Translations under genes and position numbers: made by a program
NCBI GenBank assembly: GCA_013397435.1
Contig: VZRG01002591.1
Coordinates: forward strand, 1 to 64,000
Source of the DNA: Erythrocercus mccallii
Taxonomy: Eukaryota > Chordata > Aves > Passeriformes > Dicruridae
Direction: 5' to 3'
Length of the DNA stretch: 64,000 nt
The notes under the pieces: generated by a model
Databases searched by the model: none
Told to the model about the DNA's origin: nothing
Seen by the model: only the letters and a program-made list of their open reading frames with translations
Shown: positions 1 through 13,845 of the stretch, one piece after another
How positions within the stretch are numbered: the first letter of the stretch is position 1
How the letters are laid out: each line of letters opens with the position of its first letter

Positions 1-1425
1 TCCTGCTGGCCACACCAGGGCTGATCCAGGCCAGGATGCCATCGGCCTTCTTGGCCACCTGGGCACAGCTGGATCATGTTCAGCTGCTGCTGACCAGCAC
101 TCCCAGGCCCTTTTCCACCAGGCAGCTTCCCAGGCACTGCCCCCAGCCTGTAGCGCTCCCTGGGGTTGTTGTGACTCGAGTGCAGGATCTAGCACTTGGT
201 CTTGTTAAACCTCATACAGCTGGTCTCAGGCCATGAATCCATGCTGTCCAGGTCCCTCTGTAGAGTCTTCCTGCCCTCCAGCTGATCAACATTCCACTCA
301 GCTTGGTGTCATCTGCATTCAATCCCCTCAATCCAGATAATTGAAAAGAAATTAAACATGATTGGCCTCAATACTGAGCCCTAGGGAACATGACTGATGA
401 CCAGCAACCAGTGGATTTAACTCCATTCCCCACCACTTTCTTGGCCCAGCCATCTAGCCGTATTTTTACCCAGGGAACAGTGCAACCATCCAAGCCATGA
501 AGAGTGAGTTTCTCCAGGGGAATGGTGTGGGAACTGGTGTCAAAGGCTTTACTGAAGTCCAAACAGACAAGGTCCACAGCCTTTCCTTCTTCCATTAAGC
601 GAGTCACCTAGATTGTTTCCTCTCCTCTGTATTGTATTTCCAGTAGACATCTGGTAAGTTGAACTCCTCCACATGAACAAGGGCCAGTGATCATGAGACT
701 TCTCCAGGCTGCTTATGGAATATTTTGTCTGTCTCTTTATCTTGGTTGGGTGCTCTATAATAAACTCTGACCAGGGTATTTGGCTTGTTGACCTTTCCGC
801 TGATTCTTACACATAAACCCTCAACCCTGTCATCACCATCATCAAGCTCTAGATATTCATAAGGCTCCCTAACATACAAGGTTACCCCATCAGCTGTCCT
901 TCCTTGTCCATTCCATCTGAAGAGGTTCTAGCCACGGCAGTGCTCCAGTTGTGTGAGTCATCCCACCATGTTCCCATTAATGCATCATTAGCTTTCCTCC
1001 TGTGCAGGGGTTTCCAGCTCCTCCTCTTTGTTGCCCACGCTTTGGGCATTGGAGTAAATCCACTTCAGTTGGGTTAATGATCCTGCCAGCTTTTTCAGGG
1101 AGAAGCCCTAATTCCTACATGACCATACTCATGAGCTTCCATGGTTTCTAACACATCAGTAACCCTTGGATCTTTGCTGATGCATGGATCTCCCTCCCCT
1201 ACCTCCACTGAGACATCAGACCAAAGAATCTCACTACCACACTATCCCTTATGGAATGCCACGCCCAGGCTTATATCTGGTGAGCCTGATTTTATCCCTT
1301 TCACCCTTCACATCTAGTTTGAAGCTCTTTCAGTGTCATCTGCTGATTCTTGTGCAAAGATCCTTTGATGAGATGAGACAGGTGGACCCCGTCTGTAACC
1401 AGCCATGTTCTTGTGAATATTGCTG
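1..1425 (-). mobile_element. CR1 LINE fragment, ORF2 endonuclease joined to reverse transcriptase
   Basis: Read on the minus strand, 900-1100 gives the LKW-YSNAQSVGNKEEELE stretch of the CR1 endonuclease start. About 690-880 gives VREPYEYLEL and VRVYYRAPNQD, and 630-690 gives an ALV-EFNLPDVYWKYNTEE stretch. At 368-607 it jumps to the RT palm with DLVCLDFSKAFDTSSHTI and LHGLDGCTVPWVK. The roughly 300 codons expected between these endonuclease and RT blocks are missing, so an internal deletion lies near position 608. Several in-frame stops and frame changes make the element inactive. The part at 1100-1425 looks like the ORF1/ORF2 spacer of the same family, and the left end is cut by the window edge. 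CR1 is the dominant LINE of birds. Confidence 0.88.
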
Positions 1426-4400
1426 ATTAAGTGCTGATGTAGCAAATGTATGTATCACTAAAGATTTTATTCATTTTATCTTACCAACTCTTCCAATAGA
1501 AGTGTATGGCTTTTGTTCTAAGCCTTTCAAGCCTCACGTGTTACATACAGTGTGTGAGATACACATTCTGTACAGGGTGATAATATAGGGGAGAATGGAC
1601 TTTAGTAATCACATGGACATGAAGTTTGGACAAACATTTTTGGGCTCTGTCTCTGTTGTAACATGTTGGAAACACCACTCTGGTCTGGTTAGCAGCGTAA
1701 CAGAAGCTCCCTGTACGTGCTGTGTCCACACAGTGCCTAAGGGGCTTGTTAGTGGTGAGACCCCTTATGCTGTGGGTGCAGAATTTCAGATTTCTGAAGA
1801 CGGAAATGGGCTGGAGACACCTGTAGAAATGGCTTACTAAACATAGTGTGTGAACATTCACAGCTGTAGATATGCTGTAACATCAGCTGCTCTCATCTGT
1901 TGCATCAGAGCTCTTTGCAAGGCTGGGTCTTTGATAAAATGTTTAAATCTGTTGCTAAACTTACAAACTTGGAGTGAGCAGAGCAAATAAGTTCAACTTA
2001 ACCTTCTGGATACTCATTGAGGTGATCCTGGGCTTTCCATAAATTAGGCTGTAAGCAAGTATGTCCATGTTTATCAGCCTGAATGCATCTGCAATTACTT
2101 TCTTACACCAGAATCACTTTAGATACTGCTTTAAGACAGACTACAAGAGAGGTTGTGTGAGAGAAAGAAATGTCAAGAGGGGCAAAGAGAAACAAGAGCT
2201 GTGGAGGACATTGCCTGAGTTATATTATGCTCATTAATTCAATTTGAGGCAGGAATGTGTGTAAATAAACCCTGGCAGCTGCAGCAGCTCTCATTTCTGC
2301 AGGGCTTTGGCAGGAATGCAGAGGCCAATGGATACGAAATCCTGGCTCTCTTTTGAGAAATTGCAGGCAGACAGCTCTACAGCCAGAAGAAAGAACAATC
2401 TAAGATTTACTGAGAAGACGTAATCACTTTAAGCAGACTTGAAGAGTGTGGAGTTTCAGACATGCATATTTGGAGGTAAAATTAGTGCAGACAAAAACTA
2501 AGTCATTGGAAAACCATGGGGCTTACCTAATTCTCCTGGGTTAATGGAATTATTCATGTTCCAAATATTCAGCCTCAAAATGGGGCAGGAGAATAGTAGC
2601 TGTACCATTAGGTGTCTTCAGAGTAACCTGAGTCTGGAAATTCACCAGCAATTGTCTGCAGGTAGTGTAACTGTTTGTGCTATGTACTGAAAGTCAGATG
2701 TGCTGACCACATTAAGTGAACTGGCTTGTGTCCCAGGGAGTTTAGTCTTTGGTGCTCTTCCTGATACTGGATCCCCAGGAGTGCCTGGAAGAGCATTCCC
2801 ATCACTTCACGTGGTCCGAGAATGTGCGCTCCCCCTGCTCCCCCACCAAAATATTCAAAGGACAGATCCCTCAATGGATGCTGCAGAGCTCAGGATGGGG
2901 AGAGGGATGGTTCTGCAACAGTTAACAAGCAGTGCTGATTTTCAGATCAGTGGGTTTTTCAGCTCTGTCTTTTTAAGTAGTAATAGTTGGTATTTAACTG
3001 ATTTAATTGAATACAAGGTTGATATATCAGCTACATTCAAAAGAATTTTTAAAAACTAAAAAACCAACCAATGTGAACAGTCCGTGACCAAAGGAGAATC
3101 CTTGGTTTTGCTGGCTTTAATCTAGAATTTTAAATAACAATGTCACCCAAAGCCAAAGCAGTTTTAAAGGCATTGAGATGAATGTTGTAATGGCAGTATT
3201 AGAGGTAACTATTAATTGATTATATTTTACCAGATACTTAAAACCTGACATTACTTTATTGATCTATAAAAATACAAGATTATTTTCCTCAAGTGGAAAC
3301 CAGCCTCTAGTATAGGTCTTTTTTTAATCTCAGTTCCATTGTCTTCAAATATTTGCATATCAGAAAATTTAGTTTTGTTAAAAGTGTACTGGCAAGGGAG
3401 TTTGTGTGAAAATGAGGTCTAGTAAGGTCAGAACTATAGAGCAGAAGATGCAAATGGAAGAACTTGACCTTAGCCACAATAATAATGCTTAGTATTTGAA
3501 TGTTCATTGGGTTTTAGAACAGCTGCTTTGCTTTGCAAATTAAATAAATTACTGCAAACAAAGGTATTGATGTATTTAATTGTAACTTTTTTTATGTAAG
3601 GAAATTTGTCAGTAACACTTTCAAATTATGTTTCCTAAATAGCACTTTGAAATATTTATGTACTGTGACTTTACCACCGTCTTTTTCTATAGTATAGGCA
3701 CCTATGTATGGCAGATGATAAGCCAGGAGGCATCCAGGGGGTGTCACAAACAGTCAGATTAATTATTCAGATCCTGAACTGGCAGCTATTTTGTTAAATA
3801 GCTGTGTCTCTGTAGCAGAAGCAGAGCTACATGTGATACATTGACATTGTAAGTTTGTCTTACTACTCTTCAAGGGAACCCATGAACAGAACAGAGGTTT
3901 TGTGCCTTTGAATTTGGAGATACTGATGGGCATTTGAAATACAGTTCACAGATTTTAGATAAAGATTTTATTCATTTTCTGTTGGGCTGGAAAAAGGGAG
4001 CGCAACAGTCAAGCAAGGATAGACCCTGTCATACATAACACTAGCATTAATTTTGTTGAAAGTAGCAACATGCGGAAGTTTACTGGTCTTTCAGACAATT
4101 TCATTATAAGTTTGTCCTAAATCCATTTCTTTTACTGTGGAAAGTGTCTGCTGGAGAAGCAGTGGTCAAAACTCAGGGCAAACTTCTGAGACACTTAGTA
4201 TGTTGTTTTATGCTCCCCTCTATTTTAAGCTGTTGTTTACATCCAGTGTTGTTACTGCCCCTTTCAGCCCGGCTCACCCTTGATACTGCTGGCTTCAAAT
4301 ATCATCTAATGTGTGATTTAGCAATAGAAGAGCAGCAAGATCTGCTCACACCTGCTGTCTTTCAATAGCTGCCTCTGGGTCAGTAGCCTCTGGCTGGCAT

Positions 4401-7400
4401 TGCCATTCTTGAGAAACTTGAATTTTTATCATTTGCTCCTGTCAAGAGCAGCATAAGGAACACTCTTTTATCAGTTTCAATACAGTGAGTCTGAACACAC
4501 ATGTCCAAGTCCGCTGGAAATCTCTGCTTGCTGCTAGTTTTGGCTGGAATAAAATCAATTGTGATTTGTATTCTGCCTCTTGTGGGCTTCTCTGCTGATA
4601 TACAGAGAGGCATCCAGTGTTTAAAATCTGCACACAGCACAGCCTCACTGGCATGGTTGTTTTCTTCCTGCTTCTTCACCCACTTGCCCAGCACCCTGGT
4701 GTGTATCCCCACATAGGTACACCTGGGTGCAGCCAAAATCCTCTCGGGTCACCTTGCACCACAAGTTTTGTGTACAAAAATGCATATGGTACTTAAAACT
4801 TAATTTCTGCTAATATACCTGCATTGGTTTGTAGCTAAGATTTTCTCTTTGTTTCTCTCATGTCTTGGATTTACACTGTTTCTCTCTTGCTGCTCAGAGA
4901 CAGATGAGGAGCACCTTTTGCAGTGTCAAGTCTGACTCCTTGCAGGGCCCCCATGCTGTGCAGGGAAGCAGCCACAGTCCTGCTTCCTGCTCACTTCCTG
5001 GGCCCCTTGCACCTGTTCAGGGAACCTCCTCCAGGAGCATCCCATCCAGTGAAAGCTGCTCCTTTGCCCCAGACTGTGCAGTGCATTTTCCAGTAGGGCT
5101 TCAAAAGAGCAGAAAGGACTCGAGGGAGAAATTTTGTGAGCCGTCCAGCAGTCACAGCAGGGGATTGAAGGGCATTTTCCAAAGTGCCCTCAATTAATTA
5201 GTGTTTCTGTAGCTAAAAACTCACTGGAGCTAGGTATAGCTTTGAGTGCTAACACTGCAGGGAAGGCCCTGAAGAGTCATTTCAGCGAGTTCTTTGCTTT
5301 ATATTTGATTCCTTCCTTTTTTCTTTTTCTTCCAGTGGGACTTAACTAGGACAGGAATCACAGTCTGGCTGAAACAGAATTTATCACAGTAGAATACATT
5401 ACTGAGTTAGAGCTCTTTCTCCCTGCTTAGCTACAGCTGGACATTTGTGTAATCTGTTAAACAGTTTGGAAAGTTTTAAACTTTGTGCCAGAACTGAGCT
5501 ATGAAACATAAAAAAATAGCTAAACTGCTGTCCTAAACTGAAAAATCAATATGATAGTCTCAAGTGTGGCTGCATTGCTGTGCTTTGGTCATCATGGTGG
5601 CATGATGCAGAGCACTTCTTTGCCACAGCTTCATTCTGCAGTTAGGATTTAGCATTCCAAAACCCAGTAAGCTTCCTGTTCTGCCTCCATGATCTGCCTG
5701 TTTTGGGGATTTTTATTTATTAAAACAGATATCCAATGAGGTTTTCTCTGTGTATATTTTTGAAATGTGGGACTTTCTCCTTATATTGACCAGCATTTCA
5801 AATTAAGTGATGTTTTTAGCTGCAAGCCAGTGATGGGTTTGAAACCTGTCTTAAGGTTATAAAGCAAGAAGCCGAATTTGATAGTAAGGGAGAAGGAAGA
5901 GATTCATCAATTCTTATTTTGGACATGGGCCAATATATGCTTTCTACCAGGTAGTCTTGTCATGTATGCCATTTAAAACACTTGATAGGATGTTTTTAAT
6001 AAAATTAATTGCGTTAAGAATAGTTTTCTTACCTACTAAGGAAAATGGAGGCTTTTGTTGTTGGAGTCCAAGGCTAGAAGGCTGAGAGAATTGGAATGTT
6101 AGTATGTTGAAGTAATTATTGCTGTGATTTTATAGACTAATAGGTTGTGACCTTTCTCTGCCTCTCACTGGAAAGCTGGGAATTTCCTCCTTTGCAGTAA
6201 TCGAAATTTCCCATTATTGAATTCTTATGGTGAAAAGATCCCAAGTAGCTGTTAGCTTTCCTATAGAGTCAGTCTTGTTGTGGGCTTAAGTAGTGTCCCT
6301 GTAAGGCTTGGGTGTGTTTTAATATGAGTTTAATTCTGCCATCAATGTGTGTTTTACAATATGACTGCTACTGTAATTGCATATTTGCCTTCAAACAATA
6401 GCTTGCAGTGCTGTGTAATTTTTTTCATTACTTGGGTACATGTGTCATATTTGATAGTGCTACTTACTGTGCTGTGTGCAAGATGATATATTCCTTGAAA
6501 TCTTTTAGGGAGGGGTGTGGAATACAGTAACCATTCATACACACCAAATGTGTCAGACTGAATACTAGAACATCGGATAATCATGGAAATGTGGTATTTT
6601 TTAAGCCTGTCTAAATTAGCTTTCTAGCTCACCACATCATCCCCTGAAGTCAAAGAAATGATGCAGTACAGAGCCACCATCTAAATTATTAAAATGTGTT
6701 CCTTGGAGAGGAGATATGTTCATATATAAGTCTAACTCAATAAAGATTTATTGGATTTTTTGATAGTAGGAATTGAGCAAATAGAGAAGAACAGGGGAGA
6801 TGTAAGGGGGAGTTGGAGTGGGATGTATACCAGTGATCAGGTGGTGAAAAAGAAACCCATGCAATGAATAATATTTCTATTTAAGTAGTATATACATAAC
6901 ATTTTAATGACAGTATTGAAATACTGTACTTAAGCTGTGTAAGACTCTTAGGAACTTCACCAGTGCTAGTTCGTCATTTTTTTTAACCTGGCTGTGCCAT
7001 TTCCCAGCCCTGAACTACTGCTCCAGTTTTGTCATTTTCCCATCCATCTGCCATCTATCCCTTTGTCAGTATTCATTTCCATGTATTCCTTTCCACTTTA
7101 TTCAAGATATTTAAGGAAGGTGAAATCAAGATCTGATATAGCCACTCTATATTCTTTCTTGCCCTATCCAGCATTGTTGTCCTCCTGCTTTTTTCCAGCA
7201 GTTCTGCCCCAAATGCATTGTTTTCTGTCCCATGTTCTTTTATAGCCCATGACTCTGTTCTATTCCATGTTATTGATTTCATCTGACATTTACTAAACCA
7301 CACTGATACTCTCACTACTCTCTCTTGTCCTTTTTTCCCTGTTGTTTCTTTATTCACTGTAGTGTTGGTGACCCTTTGTGCAGTTTCCCCTTCTCTTCAA

Positions 7401-10400
7401 CCAGAAGTCCAGTTCTGTCATCTGCTTATCACAGATCTCAACTAATTCTCAAGCCACTGGCTTTTGTCTGTTTTTTGACAATTCTGATCATTTTTGTAGA
7501 AGCCAGCACTTGTCCCAGGCTATCATGTTAGTGTCTTGCCACCTCAGTTCATATGGGAAAGAAACCTGATCATAAACAGCAAGTTGGAGTTATCCTTTAA
7601 TTATACAAGACACTGCTGAGAGAAAGTGAAGCAGGTCCTGACAGAGTGTCCCAGCAGAACAGGAACAGAGTAACAGAGCAGAAGTTTCTTAACAACTATT
7701 GACTTTGAGTGTTTCTAAGCAGTAGGGGTGTTCTGTGATGTGTGAGAGGCAGATGGCAGATAATGCTGCCAGAGTGTACTGGCTGCATTGTTAGCCCAGG
7801 GTCACAGGTGCCGTGCAACATCATGACAGTGTTTTCCAGTTACACACTTGGATTCAGGAAAAGCAATGCAGTGGATTTTAAAATACTATTTCTCTGTACT
7901 TAATTTCATAAAATGCATGCTAGACGGTTCTTCATTCAAATGCAAGGTTGGCAAGTGTTTGTAAGTAGTGTTCAAAATAGATATACAGTTGTAACATCTT
8001 ACTAATAGTCTTCACCCACATTTTGGCATAAACATGTGTTGTAAAACTTTGTCAAGGGGAGAAATACATCAAAAGGGTTAAGAATCCATGAGAGATTAAG
8101 GATCAAATGGCTCCACAGAGGAAGAGGGAACTCAAAACTGAATAATGCTGTGAGCTTTCTTGGAACAGAGCACTGCCAGCTGCTGTTATAATCCCATCAC
8201 TCTCAATAGGCACAAAGCAAGTCTGGGACAATTGTGTCTCTGGGTTCAGTATTAAATGAGCTACTTTTGAAGCTGGCATGCAGGGTTATGTCATCCTCTT
8301 GATGAAGTGGCCTGTGGTGTGCATCCTTTACACATCTGTAACTGCTTAGGAACACCCCTAAAGTTTTCCAAATGTTTACAAACCACAGGATGATCAAGAG
8401 AAAGGAAAGGATAACGCAACGGGAACACTGGATTTCATTATGAATAAGCTTCCATTCTGGAAGATAGTAAGTAATTTCAGAGGAGAGACTTCTCTGACTA
8501 AGCACTTTGCTTTTTCTTTTTCTGGAAGCTAATCTCCTCAGTACCGTGTCATTGGATCTCCCTTTGCATGGTTGTACCAAGCAGACGTCTGGACTTAGAC
8601 CTCTTAAGAGGCAGCATGCAAACTCAGCACCGTCATGGTAGATGCACAGTATGATGTTCGTACAGTTCAGTCTTCTCACAGGTACGCTGGGGTAAGCTGA
8701 GAGATGCAGGTAGAAGTAGGGAAGTGTGAACACCTGAAGGGCTTGGACTTGCTTTTTAGAAATCATTTCACCCTCACTTGATTTTTCCCTTCTCTATCCC
8801 TTATTTTTCCTCTGCCCCTCCCAGTGACTATCTGCTTCTTTCAGTGCCTGCCTTTGCTCAGAAGAGATCAGGAAACAAGTTACCATTTCCCACCAAGCTT
8901 GCTGGCCTAAAAAGAATAAAGCAAAGGCCAGCCCATTGCTCAAGTGTGCAGGCTCTGATGAGCTTTGATGAGAATCTTAATGCAGCAAAGTATAGTGTGG
9001 GAAGCAGTAGTGCAGAGTAAAGTGTTTGAGAACAAGTTCGTACTTTAATGCATGCCCTGATAGTTTTGCAGAAACTGGCCCAGTGTACAGATTGGACTGG
9101 AGCACTGACTAGATCAGTATCATTTGTCCAGGAACAATCTAACGTTATTTTCCTAATGCTGAATCCTTTAATTTGAGTCTGGCACTATGGGTCTGTATCA
9201 GGAACTGCAAGCAAGTCAAGAGGCCTTCTACAGAGCTGTGGAAGAAGTTCTGGAACTCACATTGTCCTTCTCTCCTGTAAAACTGTAATCCTCCCTCTGT
9301 CTGAGGTGCAGCCTCTTTCTCAAGTGTTTCTTGCCATGGCAAAGAATTCTCTTTCCTTTCCAGTACAGGTACAAAAGCAACTTACTGACCTGACTGGAGC
9401 TATCCTGAGTCTCCACATGTGTGGGCTGAACTCTGCCACTGTTTTGGGTGCCAACATTTCTCTCATTCCAATTCAGAATCAATTCAAGAGCAAGGATGTA
9501 GTCTGGCACTCAGCTGCCCCTGTGCACTCTGAATTGCTGCACCTATTCTTTCTGAAATAATAAAATGGAAAGGACTAATTTTAAAAGGGGATTCAAGCCA
9601 TTATTCTCTGAAGAAAAATAGGTTTTAAACTCAGCTTTGCAAATGCATCTTGGAGTTAACGAGCATTTTTGTATGCCTTTGTGTCTGCTGCTCAAAGCTG
9701 TGCTCTTTCTACATTATCTCCTTCCTTGATTACTCCAAACTCCACAATTTTGGTATCACTAAGTCCCAAATCATTCTTGTAATCTTTCCAAGCTTCAGCA
9801 CCCAAAAATTCTCATTTTGACCCATTAATCTGAACCTGCATCATTTCTAATTCCTCCTCAAACTCATCATGTACTCTTTCTAGTATTGGCAACTCTTGCC
9901 AATTTATTATAAGCAACATGAGCCTGCCCTTTGCTCAGGAGGCTGCAGGAACAGGAGAAAATTTGCAGTATACCCCCTCTGCTTTCATATGCCTTGGAAA
10001 CTGAGTAAATCTCCACCTTGTGTGCTGTAGCATGAAGGAAGTTGCTCTGTTCATCAGGCAAGGCTGCCATGTCTTCACAGATGTTAGTGATAGTCATTGA
10101 ATATATGGACCCCTCAGCCTTTTCTTATTTGATATTATTTTGGACAGATGACCCATTTAATACATAAGACAATTCATCTTTTAAGGGTAGCTTCAGGCCT
10201 TGCTAAGAATAAAAACTTTTTGTGTAAATATAGAGAAAATACGTTGTTCTTTGCCATAGAGCCTAAAAACTAGTCTATGCTGTAGACTTAATTATCCCAC
10301 CCTGGTGTCAGAGGGCTTTGCATCCACCTACACAGAGATTGTTTGAAGTTAGTACTGATGTGTCCATGCTAGTGCAGAAACCCACTTTGGCCTCTCTAGT

Positions 10401-11633
10401 GTATCACATCAAACACTTCTGTGTTTTGTTCCACTCCCTGGTCATGCCAGTGCAGAGTACCCTGCCTGCGCACTCAGAGTTACTCAGTGCTCTGTTCCTG
10501 ACACAGGAGATGAAACAACTGAAGCAGTAGAGGCAGGTACTTCAAGCATAGTGCCATACTGATTTGGCAACATGGGTGGAACTTCGCCATCTGCTTCCAC
10601 CTTCTGTGGCAGGCCTATCAGTGTTCTAGGTTCCCAGTTTCCTTTTGTTAAGCTCCCTTTCATGTTACAGAAGGCTGATAGGATGCTTAGTGTTAACCTT
10701 TTCCTTCTGGCACTGTCAAGTCCTGACTTGGGTTAGGTCTTCTCCTAGGCAATTCTGCAGCAGAGCACAGCATGTTGCTGTATGTGATAACATTTGTCAG
10801 TATTGTTTGGGTGTCTCCAGGAGAGGGTCCAAAATGAGAAGACAGACTACTTAAATTTTGTCATTGAATTGAATGACGGTTTATAACAGATCTTTCAGTA
10901 TTGGTCACATTTTTATTTCTTTCAATTCACCACCAATGTCATAAGTATTTAACATTTAGTTTTATAGTTGAAGCTCAATTGTGTGACTTCTGATGCTCTG
11001 TTTCTGAGATGTCCAGAGATGGCTGCACTACTGATTATTTTCTTTAATATCACTCTAGATCTTGCCAACTTTCCATCTGAAACACAGTTTAATTAAATAC
11101 AACCATAAATGTAGATTTCTGCTTCTGTGTTTGCTCCTGAAGTGTGTTGTAATTTCAGTTTATGTAGGTGTCAGATAAGCTCCTCCTTTGCTCAGTCAAT
11201 TGAGTTCTGTCTTGACTCCAAATAATATGGCATGTTCTTTGAACTTTGGCCTCTTCTGGCTGGTTGAGTTTTTTTCACTTGATCTTTTGCATGGTCAGAT
11301 GGTCCATGTAAATTTGCACAAGGCAGTTGAAAATCTGAATGAAACTAAAGTGGTGTTAAATCAGGGGCAATGTCAATTCAGGGAGAAGCACTTTGACTGC
11401 CAATAATCAGGAGTCACCTCCTGTGAAGTCAGACCAAGGTGAGATCTGACCTTTTATTTGAAGGAGGAAAAGGCTAGTGCATGTTCGCACTGTGTTGCCA
11501 ATTAATAAATGTTTTTAAGACAAATAATCTGCACTACAAAGATTTTCTTTTCAGCAGGTGTTTCCTTAGTCAGAGGAAACTCCAGTAGCCAAGGTTTATG
11601 CTCTAATACGCAAGGTGTATCTGGTGTTTTGAA
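1426..11633. other. Intronic or non-coding stretch without a supported gene
   Basis: AT-rich single-copy-looking sequence. Open frames here (for example 4380-4736 minus, 2700-3059 plus) have no recognisable domains or splice context. The longest, 8203-8766 on the minus strand (187 codons), is longer than I would expect by chance and is listed as a finding, but I cannot name a family. No CR1 or LTR signature was recognised in this interval. Confidence 0.6.
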
Positions 11634-12330
11634 ATAATTCTGGAATCACGAATGACCTTGGAAGAGATCAAGAATGGCCTTGGAAGGGATCTTAAAGGTT
11701 ATCTAGTTCCAACTCCCCAGCTGAAGACAAGGACACCTTTCACTAAACCACGTTGCTCAGAGCCTCATCCAACTTGGCCTTAAACTTCCAGGAATGGAGC
11801 ATCCATAACCTCTCTCAACAACATGTTCCAGTGCGTCACCACCCTCAAAGTAAATAATTTCTGTAGAGAATCCTAATGTTTAATTTAAACTTGCAGTCTT
11901 TCAGTTTGAAGCCATTTCCCCTTGACCTGTCACTACAAGCTCTTGTAAGTAGTCTCTCTTTTCCTCTTTCTTGTAGGCTCCCTTCAGAGGCTGGAAGACT
12001 GCAATTAGCTCACCCTGAAGCCTTCTCTTTTCCAGGCTGAACAATCCAAATTCTCTCAGCCTTTCCTTATAGGAGAGGTGCTCCATCCCTCTAAACATCC
12101 TGGTGTTCCTCCTCTGGACTTCCTTCAACAGCTCCTTGTCCTCCCTGTGCTGGCACCCCAGAACAGGATTCAGCACTGCAGGTGGGGTCTGAGCAGAGGG
12201 GTAGAATCTCTTCCCTGGCCCTGCTGCCCACACTGCTTTGGGTGCAGCCCAGGACACCAGTGGCTTTCTGGGATTTGAGAGCACATGACTGGGTCCTTGC
12301 ATCCCCAAGTCCTTGTTTATCAGGGGTACA
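11634..12330 (-). mobile_element. CR1 LINE, 3' portion, antisense
   Basis: On the + strand this reads as the reverse complement of the CR1 3' end: the tail region with ttggaagggatcttaaaggt, then aacttggccttaaacttcca, then the ccatttccccttgacctgtc block. The leftover RT C-terminus follows as a minus-strand frame (LSYKERLREFGLFSLEKRRL). The element is 5'-truncated near 12330, as is usual for CR1, with its 3' terminus near 11634. A terminal octamer-like GGAATCAC lies at 11642. The 135-codon minus-strand frame at 11901-12308 is CR1 RT remnant and not a gene. Confidence 0.92.
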
Positions 12331-13724
12331 CCTTATTTGACCTGCATGTCCTGAAGCAATTTATTTATTGAATGTAATTTCCACTGTGGTCAAACCCTTA
12401 CTTTATGTTTGAGTCACTCATCTGTTGATTATTTGTCTCACACAGGAATCTACCCTGCAGCCTTTTCCTTCCAAGTGCCCCTTCAGGTGCCCTTGTAACA
12501 TCTCTTCTCTATCCACCTTCTTAGTTCAGTAAAATGCGAGTGAACCTGAACTACTGCCAAGATGGGATGTCCTGCCAAACTTCTTTGAGTTTAGCCAGTA
12601 TATTCCAAAGTTTAAGAAAAGTGCTGTTAGGATTTGAGGCTGGAATGATAGAGCAGTTTAAAAATCACTTTGTTATATCAAGACAGTATGATAAGTGGTG
12701 AGAAGTCTGCCAGAAGAACAGTACTGCATCCCTGGAAATGGATCGTCTTTCATCCCTTGCTAGGACATGCTGCTGACCTCCGCATACCTTGTTTTTACTG
12801 TTTTCATCATCTTTTCAGACCAGGGTTTGAAAAGGAGATGAATAGCTGGCTTTTACACATGCTAGATCATTTTGATCGGTTCAGAAGCCCAATTACAGTG
12901 AGTGCACATTGCCTTGGGGGGTTATTGGCCTCTTTTATTGTGGTCCTCCTATCAATCTTCGTATCATTTAGAGATAAATATATTGGTGAGAAATCGAGCC
13001 AAGCTAAGAGCCCTCTGGAGAGGGATGGTCACTATCTGAGCATGAATTTGTGCCATTGTATGAACTCTGGATTGGTCTGAATGTATTGCAGCCCAGACTC
13101 CTGTGAGGTGCATGAAATCAGTGAATTCCAGCGTGATTAAGAGGAGAAGCCTAAAGACAAGTCAGTAGCCTGTGGTGTAGAAAGTAAGCAAGCAGGTCAT
13201 CAAGTTTTACAAACCTAGACAAATTGCTGAGCCTGTTCTTTCTGTGCAGCTTAGACACGGCCATTACCTTTAAGTAGGAGATTCTCTTGTAGGTCACAGG
13301 GTGTGTTTAAAAGTGTTACTGTATTTTGATAGTTTGACAGAGTAATTCTACCTATTCACTTCCATACATTTCACATTGTTCAGGTGCTTCTCAAGTAGAG
13401 GTGTTGGCTGTTCTATATTGCAGAGTAAGGACAGTGTTGCAGAATGTAGTTACTGAATCTTCTAATGGTGCCCCAAACTGGGGACGCACTTCTTTCTCAG
13501 TAGTTGTAACAGCAGTACAATACAAAGAGGAACGTGTTCTTCTTGGAACCAAGTCTCTGAAACACTTCCAAAATCATGGTAGTAGGTAGGAGCTTACTCT
13601 TTAGAAACAAAATCAGTTTGCTTGGGGGTCAGAATGCCTACTGCACCACTCTGTGCAGAGTAGTACATCTTTCTGTTAATTACTTGTAGTTTTGATACAT
13701 AGCCATTTCATGCTATCCTGTAGT
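12331..13724. other. Non-coding stretch between CR1 fragments
   Basis: Nothing supported. A + strand open frame at 12670-13080 (136 codons) contains a hydrophobic run (LLASFIVVLLSIFVSF) but has no splice-site support and no recognisable family. It is probably chance. Confidence 0.5.
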
Positions 13725-13845
13725 ACCCTGAGCTGGAAGGGACCCACAGGGATTATCAAATCCAGCTCCTGGCCATGCACAGGACAACCTCAAGAATCAC
13801 ACCAAGAGCCTGAAAACCTTGTCCAAACACTTCTTGAACATTTGA
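13725..13845 (-). mobile_element. CR1 3'-end relic, antisense
   Basis: The block ctggaagggacccacaggga, followed by a degenerate atccagctcctggccatgca and a run ending near cttcttgaaca, is the CR1 3' untranslated tail in reverse complement. It is short and diverged; both borders are approximate. Confidence 0.72.

Noticed and set aside
368..879. Minus-strand protein genes
   Set aside because: These frames are pieces of a CR1 LINE (endonuclease and RT motifs), broken by stops and a deletion.
11901..12308. 135-codon minus-strand gene
   Set aside because: It is the RT C-terminal remnant and 3' part of a CR1 element.
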